64,000 bases of DNA, taken from assembly GCF_003473485.1 (NCBI RefSeq), contig NC_053042.1, positions 40,886,762 through 40,950,761 on the forward strand, given 5' to 3'. Position numbers and translations under genes: made by a program. This DNA is from Medicago truncatula. Lineage: Eukaryota; Streptophyta; Magnoliopsida; Fabales; Fabaceae. The notes under the pieces were generated by a model. The model was given only the letters and a program-made list of their open reading frames with translations. It was not told the DNA's origin and did not search any database. Below, one piece after another: positions 10,960 to 24,400 of the stretch; position 1 is the first letter of the stretch; each line of letters begins with the position of its first letter.

Positions 10960-12628
10960 TATGAGTGCATGATTCTGTATATATCTTCGGTGGCATTGAT
11001 GTGAATTTTATTTCGATTTCCATTTACCTCGTTATTTATAATAACCTTAAGTTGTAAATATAGTATATGCAAAGCCAGTAATGTCATCCAATCCTTTGCT
11101 GTGTAGATATATATTAAAGCTTGGTTGTGTCAATTAAAATTGGCTCAAGATTTGAACTCTGAAAATAATTGTGTCAGAAATATTCTAGGTTTTGTTATGC
11201 TACTTATTTTCAGAAACATTCTAGCTTTTCACATACAGTGGGTCTGTTTGACTATACTACCTTATAGCCTATACGTTCGTATGACTAAATTTAAGAGGCT
11301 AAACTGAACTTTTTGAAATAAGTTAAGAGATCAAATTGACCGGTTTTAAAGTTAATGGACCAAATCAAACTTTTAAAATAAGTGAAGGGACCAAATTGGA
11401 ATTTAAGTTTAAAATATTACTAAATTCTAAATGCTTAAATTGATTGGTTTTGTAGTAATTGATATAAATTTTATTCTGAATTAAAAATTTCTTTTTATGT
11501 CATTTAAAATTTATTAACTAGTTGAGTTGCTAAATTTACCAAACATTTTAATTAGTTGATCAACTATCATCAATCATAAGCTATAAATTATCCACTACTT
11601 TTATCAGCCTTGGTCTTAAGTTCATATTTGCAATTAAACAAAAATCTTCACGCATTGGCGGTCATTCGTCATGAGTAATTTTAAACTTGACTATCAACAG
11701 TTCAAAGATTTAAATAAATAACATAGTTTATCTCAATTGAAAGTTTACTTGATTGAGATTCATAATGCTTTGAATATAAATTTCCTTGACTAAAAGTTCA
11801 ACAACTTTCAGCGAATTAGCTAAATACATAAGACTAAATTTGCTCACGGGCGAATAACATCCAAATCTTATTAGGAAGAAGTAAGTATCCATGTCTTCCA
11901 TCCAGCATCATCATCAGTCAGAGACATTTTTTTGTTTTGTTTTGAAGACGTTAAAATAGAATTACAAACCAAAAGGCCAAGACTTCCCAGCACAATATGT
12001 GTCAGGAAGAAAATCTGAGGCAATCTGTAATATCTAAAAGTAAACAATGTGGGATGAGACCTACTCAGTGGGTTTCTACTACACCACAAGTGACCTCCAA
12101 TCATGTTAATCATAACATATGTATATATTAATTATTTGTTCTTAAACTTCTTCTACTCCTCTTTGTGCTGCAAAGTCCTAAGTTCCCATTGCATGTGAGG
12201 TTCTAAGAATTGGAATGGAGAACTATGAGGTTTGGTGAGGAAATAAGGATTAAACTCAAGCTTTGATGCTCATAATTTGTAGAATGTATTGTGAGTATGG
12301 GAAATCAACTCATTAAATATTAGAAATTAAATCCGAATTCTTGAGCAATTAAAATTCCTTGAATAATCCCTTTTTTGTGATGTGTGCATTGCTTAATTGA
12401 ACTAGAAATCCAAACAGGTTAGAAAATGGTAATCATGCAGAAAAATTCTGCAATTTGATGCCCTTACATGGACAGAAATTACTGGGTTTTATTCCTTACG
12501 TGATATGTAATGAAAAGTAAAAACTAAGCAACAAGAAAATCTAATGAACATTACAATCCGCATGATGATCTAAACCAAACTATGGAGAAAAATATAGCAA
12601 TTCAAGCACCTATAGTGGGGCCAAAGCC
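10960..12628. other. Intergenic between convergent genes
   Basis: Holds the 3' flanks of ATG18a and of the small minus-strand gene. The rest is AT-rich; 11300-11410 repeats words such as GACCAAAT seen in old retroelement flanks. No gene is recognised. Confidence 0.45.
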
Positions 12629-12997
12629 TTAGCTCTGTGTATTGGTTGTATCACTAACCATATGGATTGCATCTGGGAAAGATCTAATGGTTTTAAACTG
12701 AATTGACCTCAATTCAACAGCAAAATCCAATGCTTGATTCATGTTTTGTCGAGCACCTGCTAATGCCTCAACAACCTCTGCATTGGTCAGGTAAGAGGCG
12801 ATTATGTGACTCAATATTCTATCATGTCTTTCTTGAAATCTCACTACTCTTTCTTCTGCTTCTTCCAAAGCCTCCCTTATGATTTTTAGTTTTTCCAAAG
12901 TCATTTGTTTCCTTTGCCATCTCTTGAGGTTTGGTACACAAAATATGAACGATGCAGAGAAGCCTATTATGGCGAAAACGATTTTGCCAATGTCCAT
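12629..12997 (-). CDS. Small conserved plant protein with N-terminal membrane segment and coiled coil
   Basis: An intronless 122-residue protein starting MDIGKIVFAIIGFSASFIFC. Residues 5-22 form one hydrophobic segment that could be a signal anchor, followed by a basic turn (KRWQRKQ). Residues 35-65 are a highly charged helix (EALEEAEERVVRFQERHDR) likely to form a coiled coil. The C-terminal half is helical with an Ala-rich stretch (EVVEALAGARQNMNQALDFA). The conserved look, the upstream ATG in a clean context and the lack of low-complexity sequence argue for a real gene. I believe similar short unnamed proteins occur in other angiosperms, but I know of no assigned function and give none. It lies downstream of RECQSIM on the same strand, with its own promoter space of about 480 bp. 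Confidence 0.75.
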   Translation of the reverse strand: MDIGKIVFAIIGFSASFIFCVPNLKRWQRKQMTLEKLKIIREALEEAEERVVRFQERHDRILSHIIASYLTNAEVVEALAGARQNMNQALDFAVELRSIQFKTIRSFPDAIHMVSDTTNTQS

Positions 12998-13189
12998 GAC
13001 AGATTATGGTTATGCTTCATAGAGACATAAGAGTAATACAATGCATACACATATACTTTGCTTCGTTTTGGGGTTACTACATTTCTTCAACTTGAATTAA
13101 TTATCTTTTCTTTTTCTACTTTTTCTTTTCCTGCCAGCTTTAATCCATTATCACCAATTTTGCATGGTAGATGTTGAGCAAACAAATAT

Positions 13190-13410
13190 TCTTGATTAAG
13201 ATGCAATGGCATTCAATTCAATTCAATTCAATGTAAGCACAAGAGGGTGTTTTGATCAGTTTCAAAGGCATTTCCACCAAGTATTATTGTCTTGATTAAG
13301 ATGCAATGGCATTCAATTCAATTCAATGTAAATTACATATTCATAAAATAAAAACACAACCCATCCCTACAAAGTAAGCACAAGAGGGTGTTTTGATCAG
13401 TTTCAAACCA
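13190..13410. repeat. Interleaved local duplication upstream of the small gene
   Basis: The word GATTAAGATGCAATGGCATT occurs near 13196 and 13295. GTAAGCACAAGAGGGTGTTT occurs near 13233 and 13374. Short (ATTCA)n-like slippage sits between them. The pattern suggests a local duplication followed by rearrangement. Confidence 0.75.
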
Positions 13411-13477
13411 AGGTGGGAGGCGGAGCACAAATATTTTAAAAAAGAAGAGTAAAGAATAAAAAAATGTTGCATGCATG

Positions 13478-16400
13478 TTACTTTTTTGAGAGTTTTGCTG
13501 ATAATCTACCCCGAGAAGTCCTCAAATCAGGTTTTGTTTTTCTAACTCTCCTCTTTCTTTGCTTTCTGGGGTTCTGCCGCTTCATTGGACTTCTATCAAC
13601 TTGCATTCTTTCTAGACGCTGACGACGGATCTCAGGATCAGCCCAACCTTTTCCCCATTCTGAGAATGAGGAAAACGGTTTGTCAGTTTTTGTCTCAAGT
13701 AACATATCTGCCTCAGGGTAAACATAAAAAGTTTCTTCAGTTATGGACTTCACAAATTCCAAACCTAGTTCTGTTAAGTCCGGGTATTTTATCTGAACAT
13801 TTGTCTGCAATTGTACAGTGGAAAACTTGAGGTCAAATTGCAGTTGAATTACCAACGCGCACGGAACAAGGTCGCATATGCGCAGATAAAGATCATTATG
13901 TTACATTACCTCCTTGTAGGCTCACTGCGCAAATGTTTATATAATTTCTTTAGTTTCAGTGACAACAAATTCAACACTTTCAACAAATAATTCAATGAAC
14001 ATGCAATTTTATTAATAATATCAATATACAAGGATGGGTTATTTCTAGTTGAAGCAAGTATACCTTGTCATCTCCTTCCCTGATATATCCTTTAGCTTCC
14101 AAAATTCGAGTAAGGCCTCTCCACCACAGTATATCAGTGGTTAAGAATTTTTGAAACTGCGTATGACCATCATATATGGAAGCAATTAAAATTTGTTTCT
14201 TGAATTCGTAACAACATAAAGCATCCACCAGAACAACAACTCAGTGCAAGCTGATAATTATACACAGGTTTACCTGCTCCCTTATACTTCTAACTAACGT
14301 CGTTAGACTTGGCCTCTCTCCTAGTCTTCTATCCTTGGAATTGAAATGGATATCATCATTATCCGAGGAATCCACGGAATAGCTACGTGCCTGAAAAAAT
14401 AGCATTCATGACACATCAGTTTCTTTCCACTTATGCAGTACAGAATGCAATCTCTGGTCCATGACAGTTTCATTCCATAAAACAAAGTATGCTGTAAAAG
14501 TCAAAGGGTCAATATTTGGGTATAAAAGTCACATATAAGACACAAATGCAAGTGTAGTTGGTCTAATACAAATATCAAACTGAAACTATTAGACATACAT
14601 TTCCGGCCAGCATTATAGTTTGCAGTAAAATACAAGCCTCCTCTTTTAGATTCAGTCTTTGAGGTGGTCCATTATTGCAAACATCACATCTGTATGAAAG
14701 TAGGTTCATCATGAAAATGAACGTGTAAAGGCTAACATGAATATATAAATGACTCAAAACTAAACACTCTACCAATAAATACAACCACAAGATAATCCTT
14801 TGATTACAAAAGAAAGCCGATAAGCTAATGCAATAAACAAGGTAATTCAATACGGACAACTGGTTCAATTTAAAATACAAAGGATTTCAAGTTTCTCCTA
14901 TTTTAGAATAAATTTTCACTTCGACTGAAGCTTAAACTGTTATAGATAAAAAAAAATTGGTGGTGTCTGGGGTTCGAACCCTGGACCTTGCATATATTAT
15001 GCATTGTTCCTACCAACTGAGCTGAGCTCACGAGGACAAACTGTTATAGATAATTAAACAGCAAGGCATTGAGACAAGACTTGACATACAAGAGACACTT
15101 CTGATGGCTGAAATCCTCTCCGAAGTATTCTACAAGTATCTTTGCTCGACAACATGAAGTATTCATTCCATATCTGCACATATACAATAAGATTTAGCCC
15201 TAACATAATATCGGAAAAAAAGACAAAGATACATTCATCATGGCAAACCTGAAACAATCAGACAACATGATATATGCTTGTTTTGTCATATCTTCACTTC
15301 TACGACTTGGCAAAAGTGATGGCTTCCTTGCTAGGTTTGCATATAGAACTGGTTGAAAATGGGGGCCAAATACAAGAGCAAAAGAATAAAACAACAAGCA
15401 ACCTACTTATTATGTGAATCAAAGGAGCAACATAAGTTCAAAATTCAAAAGAGAATAAGAACGGAAAATTGCATCACCAGGTAAAAATTATAGTCCAGTA
15501 TAATAAAACTTACTGCAATCTGCTAATTTCCCATCTCGACCAGCCCGTCCAGCTTCTTGGTAGTAGGCTTCCAAACTCTAATAAAATTACATGTAAAAAT
15601 ATTTTAGGTATCTCCAAAACAACTTTTTTAGAACTCAGGAAGCAAAAGTATAAAACATGGAATGCACAAGAAAATACAGATAAAAACTTCAATTATAATT
15701 GATTATGTCAAGAAAAAAGTATTTGAAAAAAAAAAAAGACCTGCGGCCAACCATAGTGGATGATTCTTCTAACATTCGATTTATCAATTCCCATTCCAAA
15801 CGCTATTGTTGCAACAACAACCTGAAGATGATAAAACACAAGCACAACATGTGAAACCTTAATTTCTGAACCCAGCATATAAAACTGTAGTATTAAAAGA
15901 TGACATACTAAAACTGATAACTGACCACGTTAATTCAAATAAAAACCTTATAAGTCCCTCTTTAAACTCCCACACACCCCAAAAAACAAAAAAGTGAGTA
16001 GTTGAGTTAAAAAAAATTGAACTGAAACATCTAAAATATTCTGTTCAGGCACCAGATCCATACCTCTAAAGTATTTTCATGAAACTCTTTATGAGTCCTT
16101 CTTAGATGCAACTTGGGCAGCTGGAGAAAGAAATTGAACTCGTAAATTGGTTTCAAAGATCATCAAATGGTGTCAGGAGAATGTGCAGCAAACATTTTTT
16201 ATATATCATAATGCAAAATTAACTATTGAGCTTGGTTCAATCAAAATCTACAATGGAGCATGCAAGAATAATTGAAAATGAGAAACAGAAGAAAAATAAA
16301 AATTATAAATTTTTCTACTTCCCAATACTTCATCATATGGTGTCTTAGAATTGAAATTCTCTTGCCAAGACATGATCATCCTGATTCATTCAAAATATAA

Positions 16401-19400
16401 ACAACCATCTAATTACACAAGCTGGATATAATTATACTGCATACCCCTGCATTATAAGCGGCAGCCTTCACACCAGACTTGCAGAGATACTTGGCAATTC
16501 TCACTGTATCTTTTCTGGTGGGTACATATATAATTGTTGGTCCTTGTCCCAAAGGCTCCTTAAGCATTTTGAGTCTTTTTTCTGGTTTCGTAGGTGTATC
16601 AATTGTCTCAGATAACTCACATTGCTTGGGAGGAGGTTGCACACAAAATTCACCACATGTAACTAAAAGAGCCAAAACATACAATTAGGAATCTTAAATG
16701 TAGTGACGGATCTAGGAATTTTACATAGTGGGGCCAACATACATAGACAATTATAACATTAAACAAAACATTGAGCAATTTATCATTTTCTATAATAATA
16801 ACGAACAAAACCCACTTGGGTTGGTCTGGTGGTGTTGGCTTGGGACCTTGGAGTGTGCTCCTCTCAAGGTCTCAGGTTTGATTCCCCCTGGTACAAATTT
16901 TGGTGGGCTAGTCCATACAGAGCTTTGCTCTAGCTTTAAATGGGGCCCCCACAAGTGGACGGTGGGATTGGACCCCTAGGATTAGTCGGCCCTTGGGCCC
17001 GATACCAAATTTTCAATAAACCAACAAACAAACAACGTTTATTCATTTTCAGACCCAAAAAATAAAATAAAAAATGAACAAACCACCATTTTGGCCTTTG
17101 AATACGTGAGGCACTGTCATATAGTTCCTGAATGTATTGAAATTGCAAACATATCCTCAAGTGTATCTTAATTAGTCATTTTGGGTACTCCAATGTGTTT
17201 TTTGTTAATCTTTTGGTCCTCAAATCTGTTTTTTCGTTAGTCAATTTAGTCTCTAAAATCACAAACAAAAGAAACACTCGGAATGCATTTGCAGTTTCGA
17301 TACATTCAAGGACTATAATGACAACATCTCACACATTTAGGGAACAAAATAATTGTTTACCCTAATATTAATATATTAATATATGTACAGAACAACGGTG
17401 GGGGCAAATGCCCACACTCGTCCAAACGTAGGTCCGCCCCCTGCTTAGAGCTACTACTATAGTACTGAAAATGCTCAGTTTCTAAATTAAACATGACTAA
17501 TTATTTGTAATGAACTATGAGAGAGCAGAAAGATCAGTACCATCCAAGTCATCCGCACTTTGAAAGACGTCAACATCATTTTCCAGGAACTCAATTGTCA
17601 GTTTTCTTCTTTTTTTATGATTGCTGGTGTTTCCAGAGTGCATTACATTAATATCCCTATCATCACAGTCATCTTGGTTGCCGTCCACATCATCAGAAGA
17701 AACACTGTCTGTATCAGAAGCATCAGAGCTAATGGAAACACCATCTGCATCACCTGAGGTGAAAGCTTTCTTATTCCCACCATATACTTTAATCAATTCA
17801 TGAAAATCTTTCTCGTAAGAAGCCCATGATGTTCTACTATGCTTTACCTGATTGAAGAGCAGTGAATTTGAAGTGTTATGGAGTAACAAGAAATATAAGT
17901 GTAGGAATTGTCATCAACAAACTCACCATGAAGCGTAAATTAGGTCGAAAAAATGATGTGAGAACAACACTTGTATCTTTTGACAAACGCAGTGATTTTA
18001 AAATGTCTTCTCGAACTCTCTTTGTAGCTGTAGCTGTCAACGCCATCATGGGTATATCAAATTTCAAGGATTTTAGCTTGCCAGTAGTGAAATTTTCCCT
18101 CAATACAGACAGTCGGCTGAAACAAGAGAAGGCGTTTTAAAAACATATCATACTTACAAACAGTAGAATAAATACACAAACAGGATAAACGTGATATGTT
18201 GATAGTTGAAATAATCAACTAACAAATCAATTGTTCTTAGGTTCTTTGATCACACAAACCAGAGGCTATGATAATTTAAGATGTCGTATGCACAATAATT
18301 GATACATAAACAATGAATAAATATAAGGGACAAAAATAACAAACCTGTAAGCTGGACGGAAATCATGACCCCATTTAGAAACACAATGTACCTCATCAAT
18401 TGCAAACAAAGCAATACCACGGGTTTCAGCAAGCTTCTGCAACGGTTGAATCAATCTACATTGAATTGTATTATAAATACCAAACATGAGAAGAACAAAA
18501 AGACAGCAAATGTTGACTTCTAAAATACAGACTAAGCTTCAAGACCCCTATGACCCTAACCATACCTTAGAACTGTTTCTGGACAAATATACACTATACT
18601 ATACATGCCTCTCATTGCTTTCTTTTCAACAGTATTATCAGGCTGCCCAGAGCCAAGAAAGCAAGCACTGATTCCATGTTTTGTTAGCTTTAAGCATTGA
18701 TCGTGCATTAGGCTTATTAAAGGCGAAATCACAACCACCACTTTCCCAGTTAACAATGCAGGAATCTGAAAGCATAGAGATTTCCCTGCCAAAAAGTAAC
18801 ACTATGAATAGATGCACAACAGCTGCACAAAACAGAGCAAGTATGAACAAATAAATATAGCAGAAAAGACATTTAAACTTTATCTAGAACAACCAAATTC
18901 AACAACTTTTTAAATAGCTAAATGTGATTAACCTAGATTTTCAAGTGTTCAAATTCACAAACAGTTGAAACGCCTAAAATTGTGGTTAATTAAGTTAGTT
19001 GATGGTTAATGAGTTATCAAGTTTTGACATACTCATTAACCACTCATTGAACTTCTTTAACCACGTGTGTGAACCATTTAAAAAGTTGTTGAATTTCGTT
19101 GTCTCAAATTGTTCAAATAACATTACTGTAAAGATAAAGAACAAAACCAGATCCAGTTGCAGCCAAGACAAGACAATCTCTATGATCAATCCAAGCAGAG
19201 AGAGCTTCCTTCTGAAAACTTTTCAAAGATGAAAAACCAAAATGCTTTTGCAACAAAATGCTAGCTTTTTGCTGCCAATCAGATGCAACATCGATAGCAT
19301 GAGCTACTGCGGAATCATGATCAAATCCCATTCGCGGTAAGAACTCTTTCTCCTTGTGCTCTTCCACATCCTCATCATCATTATCATCATCAACGACAAC

Positions 19401-19718
19401 AACATTTTTGTTTTTCTCATTGACTTTACTACTAGATTGAAAATAATGGTTGATTGTTCTGGACTTTGGAACTTGAAGAGAAGATGAAAAAGTTCGTTTT
19501 TTGAGAGCTTTCCCATTATTTGAAATTGATTTTGTGACATGGGTTGTGGATGGTTCACGGTTACTGCTGCTACTATTACTAGTATTGAAGATATGCTCCA
19601 CAACGCTTGGAATCGAAGGACCCACTACTTTTATTGCTTCGAGAATTTGGGAATGCTGGAAACCCATTTCAACCATTTCTGAAATGACTTGATCGGAAGA
19701 TTTGTTGTTGGAATCCAT
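13478..19718 (-). CDS. RECQSIM: RecQ-type DNA helicase with N-terminal UBA domain (RECQSIM)
   Basis: A plant RecQ-family 3'-5' DNA helicase acting in genome stability. The 15 coding exons are 19718-19148, 18785-18566, 18455-18345, 18116-17927, 17847-17541, 16662-16445, 16120-16064, 15821-15741, 15577-15514, 15348-15249, 15173-15090, 14689-14599, 14390-14274, 14156-14064 and 13804-13478. They join in frame to 876 residues. Residues 8-44 resemble a UBA domain ([15 protein letters not shown]). Walker A is ATGSGKS, split by intron 1. The Walker B box is DEVHC (residue 284 on), motif III is ALTATATKR, and a motif VI-like [10 protein letters not shown] follows. A Ser/Asp-rich insertion of about 100 residues (exon 5) sits inside the helicase core before [11 protein letters not shown], the hallmark of RECQSIM. 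A Cys-rich zinc region ([18 protein letters not shown]) follows, with a basic tail. The acceptor of the last exon is the least certain junction. Confidence 0.93.
14947..15044 (-). mobile_element. tRNA-derived SINE, copy 2, in a RECQSIM intron
   Basis: On the minus strand, CTCGTGAGCTCAGCTCAGTT is followed by TATGCAAGGTCCAGG and the B box GGTTCGAACCCC, then a T-run. It lies in the intron 14690-15089, in the sense orientation of RECQSIM. Confidence 0.75.
16695..17445. mobile_element. MITE-like element in RECQSIM intron 5, split by a SINE
   Basis: Imperfect inverted ends GTGACGGATCTAGGA (left) and CGTAGGTCCGCCCCC (right) enclose the insert. Subterminal words GTGGGGCCAAC and GGTGGGGGCAAATGCCC are typical of an abundant plant repeat. 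The interior is interrupted by the SINE at 16808-17003. No target duplication was established. Confidence 0.5.
16808..17003 (+). mobile_element. Au-type tRNA-derived SINE nested in the MITE-like element
   Basis: Starts ACCCACTTGGGTTGGTCTGG, contains TTGGGACCTTGGAGTGTGCT and the B-box-like GGTTTGATTCCCCC, and ends GGCCCTTGGGCCCGATACCA. The tRNA-related head and body resemble the angiosperm Au SINE. The family name is from memory and should be checked. Confidence 0.6.
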
Positions 19719-20746
19719 CGCAATGCTTGATGAAAAATGTTCAAAACGTGAATTAGGGTTAAAAGAATCCGCTTTTGATTTTGGGGGAAAATTGAAATGT
19801 CGCAATGGGTTTTCGAATTCTACGAAGGTTTCATTGTGTTGAGTGTCAGATTGTAGGGTTTGTACTAACAGAAGAGTGAAGAATTGGGAGAATGAGAGCG
19901 TAATGCATACCTGATTTGAAACGATGAACTCTTCAATTGTTCTGATAAGTTACAATCCCGCCAAATCTACTATTTCTTGATATTCTGAAAAGTTTACAAA
20001 AGAGGAAATTTTTTCAAAAAACTATTCGAGGTGTTATGATTAAACTGTACCTGATTTTGACGTTGAATTTGGGTTATGATTAAACCGGGTCAATTGGACG
20101 GTTCAATTAAGTTTTTACTCACAAATCTACGCATTCTATACTATGGAATAAGGACCATTTTCCTTCATATTTAAAGTACTTTTGTGAATATGATAGGGTT
20201 TAACTTCAACTCAAATTTATAAGGTGGGCACAACATAATAGATTCGGGATATGTTCAAATACTATTTTAGAAGTTGAAATTTGTCAAAAATCGATTTACT
20301 TTCTCCAGCCTTAATTATAAACATTTTCTTATTTTTTTTAGGTTCATTCAATATATGATATATATGGTCTATATTATATGCATATACATCATTTATTCAA
20401 TATATAAAAAATTGCTTATAGTTAAGACCATGGAGAGTATAAAATGGGAGTTATTAAATCAAAGTCTTATAATATTAATAAATTATGGGTCATGCTAACT
20501 TGTGCAATAAGATCACATGTTAAGATTTCTAAAAATAGAAAGTATTTATTAAAAAAAATTAAATTTCAATCTTTTGAAAAGTAAATTAGTACAATTTTCA
20601 ATACAAAATTTACTATTTTTGGTATCCTAACATGTGCCCTAAGGATTATCTTTGATATTCTAACATGTGCCTTAAGGACATATGTTAGCATTTTCCATAA
20701 ATTTTTAAGTGGTTTCTCGAGAGGTACATGAGACTAAACACCCCTC
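19719..20746. other. RECQSIM 5' flank and intergenic DNA
   Basis: The RECQSIM leader and promoter must lie in the first few hundred bases; no clear TATA box is seen. From 20500 to 20700 a word like CTAACATGTGCC is repeated three times in degenerate form. No gene is found. Confidence 0.45.
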
Positions 20747-20834
20747 GTCCACGTGAGCTTAACTCAATTGGTATGAATAATGCATAAAATATGCAAGGTC
20801 CGGGGTTCGAACCCCGACCATAAAAAAAAAAAAA
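20747..20834 (+). mobile_element. tRNA-derived SINE, copy 3
   Basis: GTGAGCTTAACTCAATTGGT, then TATGCAAGGTCCGG and GGTTCGAACCCCG, ending in an A-run (20823-20834). It is close to copies 1 and 2 in sequence. Confidence 0.75.
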
Positions 20835-21430
20835 CACCCCCTCACATATAGCGTAAATAAAAGGTGTTGCATGTAATAATAAAGCTAACTAGAATTGCCA
20901 CCATTAAGGGCTAGACAATGACAAAGTGAAGCTACCAATTATTGAACACATATGGTCATTGGTCAGGACGTCATCCACCCTCCTCTCCCAACACCTTAGA
21001 GCATTGTCAATGGTGTATGGATTTTTCTTGGACGCATTGCTATTTTTACCTTTTCAATTTCACCTCATCTTTCAAGTTTCAACCCAACAATTCCAAAAAG
21101 CTTACTATTTATAGTTCCACCAATAATTTGGCATCCTTATATTTCAACAAACGACTCATTTACTTGTCTTTTATGAAACAATAATTCATTCACATAAGAG
21201 ATGAGAGAAGCTTATCTATAGAAGCATTGCAACTATTTAGATACTATACACTTTGACAAAACTCAAAAGTAGGTACTAGCAATATAAAATAAAGGTAAAA
21301 GAATATGAAGTCCACATATACCAAAACTCCATAAAATGAAATTAAAGTTACACTCAAGTTGTTTAAAAATTTCAATTAATTCCTATGAACACATGCATGA
21401 AATTAAGTGTAAGTAAAGTCTAAGTCTAAT
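20835..21430. other. Intergenic, formin 3' flank
   Basis: AT-rich sequence with no recognisable coding frame. It contains the untranslated 3' region of the formin gene. Confidence 0.45.
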
Positions 21431-24400
21431 CTATCTAAAAGGAGCAAGAGGGTTTGGGGTACGTGGAGTTTTAGACCTTCTAAGCTCTTTACAAACATTA
21501 TCCAACATTCCCATAAAATCTCTCACAATAACAAATATCCTAAGTGGATTATCCTCCTTACTAACATCTCCATGAAAATATTCTGTTATTTCTTTAACAC
21601 GTGCTATCACTCTATCTTCATCTCCTCTTAACTCCTTCAAATTTCCATCCACATATTGCAAGAACAACTTCATAGACATCACAAAATTATGACACATTTC
21701 ATCTTCATGCAACTCATTTTCCACTAGTTGTTTCAGCCTAACCATTCCATCGTATAGATTTGAAACAGAACTAGCAAGAACATCTAAGTCAATTGTTGCT
21801 GTCTTTTTAACATTGTACAATTCAGTACTTAGACCAGACACTAGTTCTAGTCCCATTTTTCTGTAATCTTCTTCTTTCTCTTCTTCTGTTCGGTTTTTGT
21901 TACTTTTTTGGCTTATTTTTCCCATTATGCTATCTGAAACTCTTATTCCTTCTGAACGAACAATCTCTTGAACAACAAAGTGGAGTAAGGTTGTTTTGCC
22001 ATCGGTTCCTTTAACATCTGCAAGCTTTAGTAGAGCATCGAGTTTAAATGCTCTTGCACCTCCCCTTATCGTTCCAACGTTCATGCGATTTCCTGTTTTG
22101 AGTACTGCTTCTAGAAGTTTCAAGAAGAGTCTGCTTGATCTTAGCTCCTTGCATGCCTCCTGGTATATATAGGACATTAACACAAGGTTTGTGTGAGAAT
22201 GTTTAAGCCATGTAACACCGACACTTCAGATTAAAAGCGTGTCCGACACATATGCACATGGTGACATTTAAATATTTCACTTTCTCAAATTGTTACAGGT
22301 CTCAATGTAGTTAAGTATATGCTAGTAATGCATGTCCATGTTAAATAAATAGACCACCAATTTAACATCTTAAACTAGTGAAATTCAGGATGATCTTAAA
22401 GTTAAAAATCATTGGACTTGTGAGACAATTTGAGACTAAACTAACTGGCTCAAAAGATCTATGAGGCTCCGACAGAGACACAAATCAGACAGTGAACACA
22501 CCTTCGATAAGAGAAAATGTAAGTAATTAAATGTAACAACATGTATCGGTGTCATGTCAACGTTGATACTAACATGTGTCAGACACTGAACACATCTTCA
22601 ATTCGATGTATCGTTATTTAAATGATCAATAATGATTTTAATTTTTTGTTGATTCCAATAACCAAACTGTCCTATTTTAGGACCATAATTTCAGAGGCAA
22701 ATTGATTACACTTTTTTGAAATTGACTAAATTGATGCTGATATTTTGTTTGCAATAGGACAAGATCATATGGTTAAATATTAAATTTTGGATACATGGTC
22801 ACTTACCTCTAGCATTGAAAATGAGTTCCTTAGGTGAACAACTTCATCATCAAAAGTCTCTTTATAAAGCATTGTTTCTACTCTTTGAAAGGCAAATGGT
22901 ACACAAAGTACTGCCCTCACAAACTTTTCGGCGGACCCCAATTCATTGATGTTGCCTTTATAATTGAAGAGCTTACCCTCTTCTTCCTTGGTAGGTACCA
23001 TTTTCACCAATGCCTCTAATTGTTGCAAAGACAATCCCTTCCCTGCTTTTTCAAAACAATTTAATAACATCTTTGACAATGTTGACTTGACCATAAATTG
23101 TCTTCAAAATATGGTATAAAAACCACATGCTTCTACAGTTCTATAAACCAAAATCATTGTTCAATTTTACTTTGTAACAGTAATGTATATTATTAATAAT
23201 TCATAGTATGGGACAAATTGTTTTATTTGCAGCATGTTTATGACAAATTGAACTTTGGAGTTTGGAATATGTTATTAAATAATAATTTTAACACGTAGAT
23301 GAGACTTAATTATTATGTGTGACAAGTGTTAATAATTAAAGAGTACTTTTACCTTGCATTAGTGCATCACATACTTGTTCAGCTGTCACATTCAGAGCTT
23401 TTGAGAGTATTGTTATGTTCTGCAACCTTTTTGGATCAAGTACATGCTTGCTTGGTGATGGTGTTTTACTCTTGCTTTCATCATTGTTAATTGAACTTTG
23501 TAAATTATAGCCAAAAAGTGACTCAATCATTTCCTCATCCAACCTGATTAAAAATTCATGATATGGTTAAAAACAGTGAAAAATAAATAAAAATGAAGAA
23601 TTCATTTTCATATAAATAAATACTTCTAATAAATTTGAACTTACTCAAATGAACTTGATCTTAATTTGTCCCAAACCATTGTACGATTTGGTGCAGCTCT
23701 TACTTTGTCCCAATGAAGTGGTTTGAGTTTAGCCAATGGTGTACCATCTTTACCAAGTGGTGATTGAGGGAATTGATATGGTGGAGGAGGTGGTGTTTTT
23801 GCATTTTTGTTGCTATTTCCTCTTGGAAATGGAGGGGGGCATGGTGGTGGTGGAGGAGATTTTGTAGGGTTAGATGAAGAAGGAGAAAATGAATCTTTTT
23901 CAGGACTAAGATTTGATCTTGAAGAAGTTTCTGAATTTACAGGAGAAGATAAGGTATGAGATGTCAATGAGAGTGGAGAATGAGATGAAACTCTAGATGA
24001 AGTTGTTAATGAATGTAAAGTAAAGAGTGGCATTTTCAATGGTGGTGTTGGTGGTGGCGGCGGAGGAGGAGGTGGAGAGGAATTAGATGTTTGTGGACAT
24101 TGGACAAAGGTTTCATTTTCAATATCTTGGTCTTTTTGTTTTGGACTATAAGGTGGTTGGTGAGAATCATTTGTGTTTTGTGGAGAACTAGGTAATTGGT
24201 TTGGTAATAATGAAAATGAATTTTGAGGTGACAATAACAAAGATTGTGTGTCACTTAGGCTACCAGCTGAAGCATTAGAAAGTCTTGTATTTGATTGTGA
24301 ATCAACAAATGAATGAAAGCTTTCATCTTCTGATGAATCACAATCTTCATGAACAATTTTATCAACACATTCATGTTCATTTTTTATTACTAGTTCTTCT

